Source: Anditalea andensis (GTDB taxonomy: Bacteria > Bacteroidota > Bacteroidia > Cytophagales > Cyclobacteriaceae). Taken from it: DNA of 64,000 nucleotides. Below the pieces are notes generated by a model, which searched no databases, was not told where the DNA came from, and saw nothing but the letters and a program-made list of their open reading frames with translations. A program made the translations under genes and the position numbers. Location: contig NZ_JMIH01000034.1 in NCBI RefSeq assembly GCF_000714815.1, positions 124,001-188,000 of the forward strand, given 5' to 3'. Position 1 is the first letter of the stretch; each line of letters begins with the position of its first letter. Positions 57,154 through 64,000 of the stretch are shown here, one piece after another.

Positions 57154-58413
57154 ATGTTTAACCTGAATATAAATCCAATGCAAGATAAAATCCTACCCTC
57201 TATTAATGATCCCCGACAGCTGGAGAAGTTATACCGTGAAAATAAATCTGCTTTTAAACAAGCCTTTACCGCCCTTTATCCTAAGCATAAAGGGCAGCCA
57301 CTGGCCGATTTTTGGAATGAAAGGCTTCATTATGATACTGAAGATATCAACTGGGGCAATACAAAAGAAATATTAGCAGTAGTTTCTTTATCTATTCTAG
57401 CAGGTCTGATAGCCAAAATTCCGGCCATCCTATCCATATGGGAAAGCTATTTTTATCCGAGAAATATTGGATTCATATTGTTCCCCATACTAGCAGGCTA
57501 TTTTGCATGGAAAAATAAACTTCATTCCAATAAAATCATCTTTATAATTCTAGCCATGCTTATAGGGGTAGTTTACATCAATTTGCTGCCCAATGAACCG
57601 AGTGATACCCTTTCTCTCGCCTGCATACATATTTTACTGTACTTATGGGCTATATTGGGTTTCGCTTATGTAGGGGATCATAGAAATATAGGAACGAAGC
57701 GGATAGATTTTTTGAAATACAATGGTGATCTCATTGTCATGACATCAATGATCCTACTGGCAGGAGGACTTATGTCCGCAGTTACCGTTGGCTTATTTTC
57801 CATCCTCGGTTTTAATATAGAAAAATTTTATGGTGAATACATAGCCATAATCGGACTTGCTGCATCCCCTGTTCTGGCCACGTATCTGTCCCAGAAAAAC
57901 CCCAGCCTGGTAGGCAAAATATCCCCTGTGATTGCTAAAATATTCAGTCCTTTGGTACTGGTGATGCTGATCATTTACTTGGTAGCCATGCTTTTCTCCA
58001 AAAAGGATCCCTATAATGACCGAGAATTTTTGATCATCTTCAACGTACTATTGATAGGGGTAATGGCTATAATCTTTTTCTCCGTAGTGGAAAATAATAA
58101 ACTGAGCAAAAGCCAGATATGGATTTTACTGCTATTGTCTATCGTAACAATAATTGTAAACAGTATAGCTTTATCCGCCATCCTATTCAGGATCTGGGAG
58201 TTTGGTTTGACGCCAAATAGAGGCGCTGTGCTTGGTAGTAATCTGCTTATATTAATCAATTTGCTGTTGGTGACGGTGAGGATTTTCAAAACCCTGTCCA
58301 ATCCTTCTGATACCTCCCGAATGGGCAAAACCATTGCTACTTATTTACCCGTATATTTTATCTGGGCCATCCTGGTTACATTTTTGTTTCCTTTAATTTT
58401 CGACTTTAAATAG
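57154..58413 (+). CDS. DUF4153 family polytopic membrane protein
   Basis: A 419-residue inner membrane protein. The first 75 residues are soluble (LEKLYRENKSAFKQAFTALYP), followed by about ten transmembrane helices. Within them, FAYVGDHRNIGTKRIDFLKYNGDLIVMTSMI and GLAASPVLATYL fit the DUF4153 family as I recall it. No transport motif can be assigned. It may use the ATG at 57178 instead. It is followed 80 nt later by the mutarotase gene on the same strand. Confidence 0.75.
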   Translation: MFNLNINPMQDKILPSINDPRQLEKLYRENKSAFKQAFTALYPKHKGQPLADFWNERLHYDTEDINWGNTKEILAVVSLSILAGLIAKIPAILSIWESYFYPRNIGFILFPILAGYFAWKNKLHSNKIIFIILAMLIGVVYINLLPNEPSDTLSLACIHILLYLWAILGFAYVGDHRNIGTKRIDFLKYNGDLIVMTSMILLAGGLMSAVTVGLFSILGFNIEKFYGEYIAIIGLAASPVLATYLSQKNPSLVGKISPVIAKIFSPLVLVMLIIYLVAMLFSKKDPYNDREFLIIFNVLLIGVMAIIFFSVVENNKLSKSQIWILLLLSIVTIIVNSIALSAILFRIWEFGLTPNRGAVLGSNLLILINLLLVTVRIFKTLSNPSDTSRMGKTIATYLPVYFIWAILVTFLFPLIFDFK

Positions 58414-58493
58414 TTAAGTCATCAAATATAGAGCAGACCTTTACGAAATATGGATACACGCTTTTTTTTCTATAAGGGCATCAATATAAGACC

Positions 58494-58835
58494 ATGAATA
58501 AATCAGTTCGATATACACTATGTCTAGACCTGGTAGATGAACCAGGTCTCATAGCGGAATATGAAGCTTACCATCAGCAGGTATGGCCGGAAATTCTGCT
58601 TAACATGAAGGCTGCCGGTATTCTTTCTGCTGAAATATACAGGTGGCAGAACAGGTTATGTATGATACTCGAAACAACGCCAGAATTCTCTTTTGATCAT
58701 AAAGCCATGCTTGACCAATCCAATAAAAAGGTGATAGAATGGGAAAAATTGATGTGGAAATACCAACAAAGCCTGCCCGGTGTCCTGGATGGAAGTAAAT
58801 GGCAGTTGATGCAAAAGATATTCCGGATGGATTAA
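58494..58835 (+). CDS. rhaM: L-rhamnose mutarotase
   Basis: A 113-residue ferredoxin-like-fold enzyme that interconverts alpha and beta anomers of L-rhamnose (some members L-fucose). Family signatures: RYTLCLDLVDEPGLIAEYEAYH with the catalytic His, VWPEILLNMKAAGI, EIYRWQNRLCMILE, and the terminal WEKLMWKYQQSLP. The length is standard. No other rhamnose or fucose genes are nearby. Its partner pathway must be elsewhere. Confidence 0.9.
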   Translation: MNKSVRYTLCLDLVDEPGLIAEYEAYHQQVWPEILLNMKAAGILSAEIYRWQNRLCMILETTPEFSFDHKAMLDQSNKKVIEWEKLMWKYQQSLPGVLDGSKWQLMQKIFRMD

Positions 58836-58915
58836 ACTGTCATGATCTTGGCTATAGAGTACATACCCCCCTGTTTACTGACCTCCTTCCACCTTCATTA
58901 TGGTTTTAATCCTCT

Positions 58916-59605
58916 TTATCCTCCTTTGAGCTTATCCATCAAAGCTTTTTTAAATTTATTTCCTACCGGTATGCTTTTATCATTTGACAACACTAAGCTA
59001 TCTGCATGTATGAGCTTAAGATGGCCCAGCCCTGCTATATAGGATCGGTGGACCCGTACAAATTTTTCACCTAAGAGTATTTCTGTTTCCTTCATGGTCT
59101 GTAACATCATATAAGACTTCGTCGCGGTATTTATTTTCACATAATCCTTGCATCCCTCTATATACAATACATCGCTGTGCTTGATTCTCTGAATCCCCCA
59201 TCGATCTTTAATCAATAAATATTTTTCATCTTCCTCTGATACCAAGGGCGTTTCCGCCTGCTCTTTAAATTTCTGAATTGCTTTCAAAAACCTATCGTAT
59301 GCTATAGGCTTTAATAAGTAATCAACCACATCCAATTCATAGCCATCAAAAGCATACTCCCGATAGGCTGTTGCCAATATGGTTTTGGGAGGAGTTTCAA
59401 GTGACTGTAAGAATTGAGTACCTTTGATCAGGGGCATTTCTATATCCAGAAACATCAGATCAGGTTGATTATTTTTAAGGTATTCGGAAGCTTCAAATGC
59501 ATTTCGGCATTTGAATAGCAGCATAAGGTCGGGCGTTTGTTCTATATAATTTTCTAATACCTCTATAGCCAGAGGTTCATCATCTACTATTATACATGTA
59601 ATCAT
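58916..59605 (-). CDS. LytTR family response regulator
   Basis: A 229-residue DNA-binding regulator. The receiver domain (about 1-120) has the acidic pair Asp8-Asp9, the phospho-acceptor Asp54 (MFLDIEMPL), the Thr in LATAYREYAFDGY and the Lys in YLLKPIAYDRF. The LytTR domain (about 135-229) contains RIKHSDVLYIEGCKDYVKI, FVRVHRSYIAGL and a typical GNKFKKAL end. The ATG overlaps the stop of the sensor kinase gene by 4 nt, so both are translated together. LytTR proteins usually bind 9-bp direct repeats about two helical turns apart; such a repeat exists at 61243-61271. Confidence 0.95.
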   Translation of the reverse strand: MITCIIVDDEPLAIEVLENYIEQTPDLMLLFKCRNAFEASEYLKNNQPDLMFLDIEMPLIKGTQFLQSLETPPKTILATAYREYAFDGYELDVVDYLLKPIAYDRFLKAIQKFKEQAETPLVSEEDEKYLLIKDRWGIQRIKHSDVLYIEGCKDYVKINTATKSYMMLQTMKETEILLGEKFVRVHRSYIAGLGHLKLIHADSLVLSNDKSIPVGNKFKKALMDKLKGG

Positions 59606-60693
59606 AAATTAGTAAGGGTTAGTTCTGCCAAAAATCTATCTTCATTTTCCTTTAACAGCATCTGGTGAGTGTGTGGATAATATAGCTGGAGCCTTTTACG
59701 GATATTCGGTAGACCGATGCCTCCTACCTCCTGTTTCGTCATAGGATTTTTGTAAACGGAGTTTTCTACAGAAAAACATAAATTTCCTTTTTCAATTTTG
59801 AGCACCATATTCACATATGCCTGATCAACCAACCTATGTGACCCATGTTTAAAACTATTCTCTATCAAAGGCAGCAATAACAGTGGTGGAATACTCAGAT
59901 GAGTACTATCCTCTACAGCTAACTGGAAGGTGAAGGTGGACTGAGGATACCGCTTTTGCTCCATTTCCATATAGTTTTGCAGGAAGACTATTTCATCTTT
60001 TAGAGGCACCAGCTCCTTACTACTGTTGTAAAGAATATGGCGCATCATATCAGAAAGCAACATTATAAATCGGGGTGTCTCCGCGGCCCCTTTTAAACTG
60101 AGACTATATATGCTATTGAGCGTATTGAAAAGAAAATGAGGCTGCAGCTGAGTTTTTAAAACATCAAACTGCAACTGCAAATTCTCTTTTTCGAGATTAT
60201 AGCGGCGCCTTTCATTTTCAAAGGCAAAACGGACAAAGGCTATACTAGAAAAAGCTATCAGGTCAGTCACGAGCACATCTAAATTCCAGCCGGCGAAAAT
60301 GTATTTCGCCTGATTCAGTGAGCTCTGCCACTGGTAATAGTAAAACCTATATAGCTCATCAGATTCCCCCCTTACTGACATAAAAAGGTAATTCACCGCT
60401 AAGTTGCTGATTTTACTGATAAAAGCTACATATACTATAGTGACCAGCAACAACCCTAAATGTTTATTTGTAGCCAAAAATCGAGGAATAATAATCCGGT
60501 AAAAAGGAATAAAATAAACACTCAAAAAGATAGCATAGAGGATAAGCTCCGGAAATGGCCATAACCTATCGGCCTGGGGAATAGTAGGGGTCAAGCCCGA
60601 ATAATAACTGTATTTATATAGGCACACATAAATAAGCCATACCCCAAGTTCAAATACCTGAGGGAAGTCCATATTATAACTTTTTAGCTTCAT
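59602..60693 (-). CDS. LytS-type sensor histidine kinase (His_kinase family)
   Basis: A 363-residue inner membrane sensor with four to five transmembrane helices in the first 165 residues and a short His_kinase cytosolic part. The phospho-acceptor is His186 in the QLQPHFLFNTLNSIYSL box. A HATPase domain follows with the N-box LLPLIENSFKHGS and a G-box segment GGIGLPNIRKRLQLYYP. Periplasmic loops are short, so the stimulus probably acts within or near the membrane. It is co-translated with the LytTR regulator. Confidence 0.95.
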   Translation of the reverse strand: MKLKSYNMDFPQVFELGVWLIYVCLYKYSYYSGLTPTIPQADRLWPFPELILYAIFLSVYFIPFYRIIIPRFLATNKHLGLLLVTIVYVAFISKISNLAVNYLFMSVRGESDELYRFYYYQWQSSLNQAKYIFAGWNLDVLVTDLIAFSSIAFVRFAFENERRRYNLEKENLQLQFDVLKTQLQPHFLFNTLNSIYSLSLKGAAETPRFIMLLSDMMRHILYNSSKELVPLKDEIVFLQNYMEMEQKRYPQSTFTFQLAVEDSTHLSIPPLLLLPLIENSFKHGSHRLVDQAYVNMVLKIEKGNLCFSVENSVYKNPMTKQEVGGIGLPNIRKRLQLYYPHTHQMLLKENEDRFLAELTLTNL

Positions 60694-60714
60694 GTTTTCA
60701 TAATCATTTATTTC

Positions 60715-61195
60715 ATCTCATAACCTGTTTCATAAAGGGTAGGAATAGCCTTTCCCCCAATGGATTTTTGGGCCCACTGTGTACCTTGATACCTATCAGG
60801 GCATTGTTTGGTATGAAGGATATGATAAGCTCAGCTTCCTTTCTTTATCATTGATTTTTAAAGGCCAGAACATGTCCAGTACCATAATAGGTAGGGATGG
60901 ATCTTGCTTGGACCGGTAATCATCCCCGTGTGTGACGGTCAACGTCATGCTCGATTTGATCTGTATATAATTTGTTTTAAATGGTCATAACTTGTTCTCT
61001 ACCGGAGGTCGGGATAGCCTGTCCTGAATTTATTCGGGAGAATCACCCATATTTATAATCATCCCAGTATGTGAGGTTTTCCCCATGCTCGTTTTCATCT
61101 GTTTATAATTTGGTTTTAAATGGTCAGATGGAATCTCGCAATGTTTATAATCATCCCGGTGTGTAAAGGATACTTCATGCTCGATTTCATATGCC
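60715..61195 (+). repeat. Array of mosaic intergenic repeat units
   Basis: Three clear units and one or two degenerate ones. Each has TAATCATCCC (60917, 61056, 61151 approximately), a short variable stretch with GTGTG or GTATGTG, then TCATGCTCG (CCATGCTCG in one), and between units ATCTGTxTATAATTTG and TTTTAAATGGTCA. The middle module varies: GATGGAATCTCGC in one, a GGTCGGGATAGCC type in another, GGTAGGGATGG in a third. The same modules occur at 23785-23876 and inverted at 30535-30779. The array fills the gap between the divergent kinase and erythromycin-esterase genes. No coding sense. Confidence 0.85.
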
Positions 61196-61242
61196 TAAAT
61201 TCATGAATTTTTCTGACAGTGCAGTTCCACGGATAGGTTTTT

Positions 61243-61271
61243 ATCGACGAACGCAGTATGTGATCGACGAA
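61243..61271 (+). promoter_or_regulatory. 9-bp direct repeat, candidate LytTR operator
   Basis: ATCGACGAA occurs at 61243-61251 and again, exactly, at 61263-61271, a 20-bp period. Nine-base direct repeats about two turns apart are the known format of LytTR-domain binding sites (for example AgrA and AlgR-type regulators). It lies about 110 bases upstream of the erythromycin-esterase gene and 550 bases from the LytTR operon start. The link is inferred. Confidence 0.55.
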
Positions 61272-61379
61272 AACCAGGTATCTCCAAAACTTGTCGGGAT
61301 ATATACGTGGTAGTCTATTAAAATTCGCAGATGCAGACAACCTTGACTTGATTTGCCTATCATTTAACAAAAACAAATC

Positions 61380-62690
61380 ATGAAAAATCAAAAAAACATT
61401 TCCCTGCCTGCTTTATTATTGTTATTTCTATTGGCCAGTTTTCATCATCTTAATATTTATGAAAAAAGAATAGCGCCACATTTCATGACTGAAGATGGAT
61501 TGACTTCTATAAGTTTAAATGATTATGAATCGTTTAAAAAATCCATCATGCCACTCATCAATCAGATAGGTGACAAAAGAATAGTTGCCCTGGGAGAAGG
61601 TACACATGGCACCTATGAATTCAACAAGATCAGATTCTGGATCAGCAGAATTTTGGTGGAAGAAAAGGGTTTTAACCATATTGCCTTCGAAAATGATTTC
61701 AGTGATTCATATATGCTCAACAAAGGTATGGGGGAAGCCAAGCCGCTGGAATCCCTTATGAAAAAATACCTTTTGCGCATATGGCAGACGCAAGAAGTAA
61801 AAGACATGCTCACCTGGATGCAGCAATTGGGTATAGAGCAAAGGTCCAAACTTAAATTTGGTGGAATAGATAATAATTTTATCAGCAATGATGTAGCCTC
61901 CATGATAGATCTATTAAAATCTATAAAATACCCCAAACTAAAAGAACTCGCCTCCGAATTAGAAGTGCATGCCGTCTACCAGGATTCAATCCGTAGACTA
62001 CAAAACTATGGTTCCTTTCAGCCTGACATGAAAGCTTTGGTACAAAACGGTGTGAAAGGTTACCAGATTGCTTACCAAATGGAATTGGAAGTGAAAGAAT
62101 CAGACATGCCCGACAGTATAAAAATGAATTTATCCGGATTGCTCTTAGACACTAAGCTCGGGTTCAACGCCTTTTTTCAATGGGCTACCTCAAAGACCGA
62201 AAGCTCCAGGGATAGCTGTATGGCAGAAATGGCAAACTGGATGATCCAGGAACCTACTGATAAAATAATCATATGGGCGCACAATGGACACGTGGCCAAA
62301 AACGAAATCATGGATGGCATGGTAGGGGGCATGGGGGGCAGGCTGGAAGAAAAAATGCCTGGCGAAACATTCATTCTTGGCTTTGGAACCTCCCGTGGCA
62401 CCCACTCTGCCATGGAAGACCGGTATATCAACCAAGATAACGGGTTAAAAATCTATCCTTTAGAAGCGGCTATACCTGGATCATGGGAGGAAAGATTTGA
62501 TCAAATCAATGTAAAAGCATTTTATGCTCCTACTCTGATTTTGAACAAAAACAAAGAGGTACTTCCGCACAGATTTATAGGATATAATCCCGGCAGCGGT
62601 GAAAACAGTTATGATGCTACCAATTTGATAGATCTCTATGATGGTTTTATATTTATCAGAGAAACAACTGCATCAAAATTTTTTGAATAA
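61380..62690 (+). CDS. Erythromycin esterase family protein
   Basis: A 436-residue exported protein with a hydrophobic N-terminus (SLPALLLLFLLASFHHL). The family core is clear: RIVALGEGTHGTYEFNKIRF with Glu73 and His76, NHIAFENDFSDSYMLN, FGGIDNN, and IIIWAHNGHVAKNE with the second His. Macrolide esterases (EreA/EreB) open the lactone of erythromycin, but most family members have unknown substrates, so resistance is not implied. It is the nearest gene downstream of the putative LytTR operator. No mobile element is seen next to it. Confidence 0.9.
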   Translation: MKNQKNISLPALLLLFLLASFHHLNIYEKRIAPHFMTEDGLTSISLNDYESFKKSIMPLINQIGDKRIVALGEGTHGTYEFNKIRFWISRILVEEKGFNHIAFENDFSDSYMLNKGMGEAKPLESLMKKYLLRIWQTQEVKDMLTWMQQLGIEQRSKLKFGGIDNNFISNDVASMIDLLKSIKYPKLKELASELEVHAVYQDSIRRLQNYGSFQPDMKALVQNGVKGYQIAYQMELEVKESDMPDSIKMNLSGLLLDTKLGFNAFFQWATSKTESSRDSCMAEMANWMIQEPTDKIIIWAHNGHVAKNEIMDGMVGGMGGRLEEKMPGETFILGFGTSRGTHSAMEDRYINQDNGLKIYPLEAAIPGSWEERFDQINVKAFYAPTLILNKNKEVLPHRFIGYNPGSGENSYDATNLIDLYDGFIFIRETTASKFFE

Positions 62691-62702
62691 TAGGGATTTA
62701 TG

Positions 62703-62737
62703 TAGAACAGAAGCAAAATGCGGGTGCTTCTGTTCTA
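62703..62737. terminator. Terminator between convergent genes
   Basis: Perfect 12-bp stem AGAACAGAAGCA/TGCTTCTGTTCT with a 9-nt loop, between the erythromycin-esterase gene and the convergent permease gene. No T run follows, so it may act as a symmetrical stop for both. Confidence 0.75.
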
Positions 62738-62757
62738 TCGTGCGACATCCACTCATA

Positions 62758-64000
62758 TCATTCACTAATCAGGGCATTTACCGGATTTTGAATGGCAGCC
62801 TTAAGGGACTGGAAGGTTACAGTAATTATGGCTATACTTAAGGATACCAGACCTGTAATGACAAATAAATCCCATCCTACAACCGTCTTGTACTGAAAAT
62901 TATCCAACCATTGTTCCATAATGTAATAAGTAATGGGTACAGCGATCACAAAGGATATGGCTACAAGTTTGATGAACTCCATTGACAGTAAATAAACTAT
63001 TTTACTGACACTGGCTCCCAAGACTTTTCTCACACCGATTTCCTTTTTACGCTGTTCGGCTGTAAATGCCGCTAATCCAAACAATCCCAAACAGGATATG
63101 AAAATGGAAACACTGCTAAACGTAGCCGTCAATAAGGATGTTTGTTTTTCACTTTTAAAGTTAGCTGCATACTGCTGATCCACAAATTCATATTCCAGTG
63201 GATGATCAGGATCATGTTTTCTGAATATCTCATGGATAGTCGCCAATTGTGCATCTACACCTGCTCCATCGGGATTAAGCTTAGCCGTAAATACAGGTAG
63301 ATAAGCAGAGGGCCCGGCTACTAGTAATGGGACATTGTTTCCAAAGGGCGAGGTTATGAGAAAATCTTTAAAAACCCCTACTATGGTATACTCTAAAAAA
63401 CTATCATAAACCACTTTACCTATCGGATCCTCATATCCCATCAATCTGGCCGCGGTTTCATTGATCAACATAGCGGTAGAATCAGTAGCATATAAATCTA
63501 TATTGATATCTCTTCCTGCCACCAGTTGCACACCCGTGGTTTTTACCCAATCCCTGTCTGCACCGTACCGGTACAAAATCAGCTTCGTCTCCTCCTGCTT
63601 ACCCTCCCACTCTATACCGGATGAATTATTTATAGGCCGTGTCATCGCAGCACCTGTCCGTGTGACAGAAGAAACGGCATTGGATGAAATCAGATCATTC
63701 CGTATCAGTTCAGCTTTATCTCTGGTCGTATTATTTAAATATAATGTAATCAGATGATCCTGATCATAACCCAGGTCCCTTTCTGAGGCAAATTTGATCT
63801 GTTGTCTAACGATAAGCGTACAAAGGATGAGACCTATAGCAAAGCAAAACTGTACCACTACGAGTATTTTTCTCCCTTCGAAAACAGCATTTCTCTTAAT
63901 AAATGTCCCTTTTAAGACGCTGGCCGGTCTGAATGAAGATAGCATGAAAGCCGGATAGCTTCCTGCCATAAAACCGGTGACCATGATAAAAGCTATATAG
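62758..64000 (-). CDS. MacB/FtsX-type ABC transporter permease, 5' end outside window
   Basis: The frame is open up to the window end, so what is visible (about 414 residues) is the C-terminal part of a larger permease. Visible parts: FMAGSYPAFMLSSFRPASVLKG, a segment that lies in the middle of relatives, then a transmembrane helix (VVQFCFAIGLILCTLIV), a MacB-like extracytoplasmic domain of about 200 residues (MINETAARLMGYEDPIGKVV), and a C-terminal FtsX domain with AEQRKKEIGVRKVLGAS and three helices. An internal ATG near 63984 is unlikely to be the start. Such permeases in Bacteroidota often move lipids, peptides or drugs; no ATPase subunit is in view. Confidence 0.9.
   Translation of the reverse strand, partial: YIAFIMVTGFMAGSYPAFMLSSFRPASVLKGTFIKRNAVFEGRKILVVVQFCFAIGLILCTLIVRQQIKFASERDLGYDQDHLITLYLNNTTRDKAELIRNDLISSNAVSSVTRTGAAMTRPINNSSGIEWEGKQEETKLILYRYGADRDWVKTTGVQLVAGRDINIDLYATDSTAMLINETAARLMGYEDPIGKVVYDSFLEYTIVGVFKDFLITSPFGNNVPLLVAGPSAYLPVFTAKLNPDGAGVDAQLATIHEIFRKHDPDHPLEYEFVDQQYAANFKSEKQTSLLTATFSSVSIFISCLGLFGLAAFTAEQRKKEIGVRKVLGASVSKIVYLLSMEFIKLVAISFVIAVPITYYIMEQWLDNFQYKTVVGWDLFVITGLVSLSIAIITVTFQSLKAAIQNPVNALISE

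Noticed and set aside
61116-61391. 91-codon minus-strand frame
   Set aside because: It crosses the repeat unit and the direct repeat and has no coding features.
62758-63984. Treating the ATG at 63984 as the permease start
   Set aside because: The frame stays open to the window edge and the first residues match an internal segment of MacB/FtsX permeases.

Overview
The window looks like the chromosome of a Bacteroidota bacterium, most likely a free-living Cytophagales/Cytophagia-type organism. The evidence is an ECF sigma/FecR/SusC/SusD cassette, several CarboxypepD-reg TonB-dependent receptors, LytTR regulation with a His_kinase-type sensor, an AT-rich base composition, no evident Shine-Dalgarno sequences, and two good matches to the Bacteroidota promoter (TTG - 19 to 21 nt - TAnnTTTG). 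I see no rRNA, tRNA, CRISPR array, complete insertion sequence or prophage. Family assignments come from reading motifs; no database search was run.

Layout. 1-3.8 kb: the 5' part of a TonB-dependent receptor cut by the window edge, a solitary degenerate MNT nucleotidyltransferase and an SDR oxidoreductase. 4-10.6 kb (minus): sigma factor, FecR, SusC, SusD. 11-15.6 kb (plus): a two-gene CBS/PAS signalling unit, a cobalamin riboswitch followed by a decayed metE, a hotdog thioesterase and a class D beta-lactamase. 15.7-25.9 kb: a PEGA-repeat protein, a small unknown protein, a complete RND efflux operon (MFP, pump, outer membrane factor), an AI-2E family permease and a hemolysin III family protein. 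26-36.9 kb: SelO, a SusB-like GH97 alpha-glucosidase, a TonB-type outer membrane barrel, an SDR, a PRC-barrel protein with membrane-anchored neighbours, and an aldo/keto reductase.

37-53.3 kb is the metabolic centrepiece: a divergent alpha-glucan/trehalose locus. Leftward, treZ, a GH57 enzyme, treY and malQ lie 1 to 16 nt apart. Rightward, glgE, a trehalose synthase-maltokinase fusion and glgB form an operon. By family knowledge the right arm turns trehalose into maltose, maltose-1-phosphate and then branched alpha-glucan. The left arm trims the glucan and returns it as trehalose (TreY/TreZ) or transfers it among maltodextrins (MalQ). The window has no glgC/glgA, otsA/otsB or GlgX/TreX, so the GH57 enzyme is a candidate for the missing chain-supplying step.

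53.5-64 kb: a Tat-type Gfo/Idh/MocA oxidoreductase, an S66 (LD-carboxypeptidase-like) protein with all three catalytic positions changed, DUF2490 and DUF4153 proteins, an L-rhamnose mutarotase, a LytS/LytTR-type two-component pair, a 0.5-kb repeat array, an exact 9-bp direct repeat resembling a LytTR operator, an erythromycin-esterase family protein and a MacB/FtsX-type permease running off the window.

Most notable non-gene signals: (i) a mosaic intergenic repeat at three loci (23.8, 30.5-30.8 and 60.7-61.2 kb, the second inverted); (ii) an apparently intact B12 riboswitch and terminator flanking a metE pseudogene, suggesting recent loss of B12-independent methionine synthesis; (iii) the LytTR-like direct repeat at 61.25 kb.
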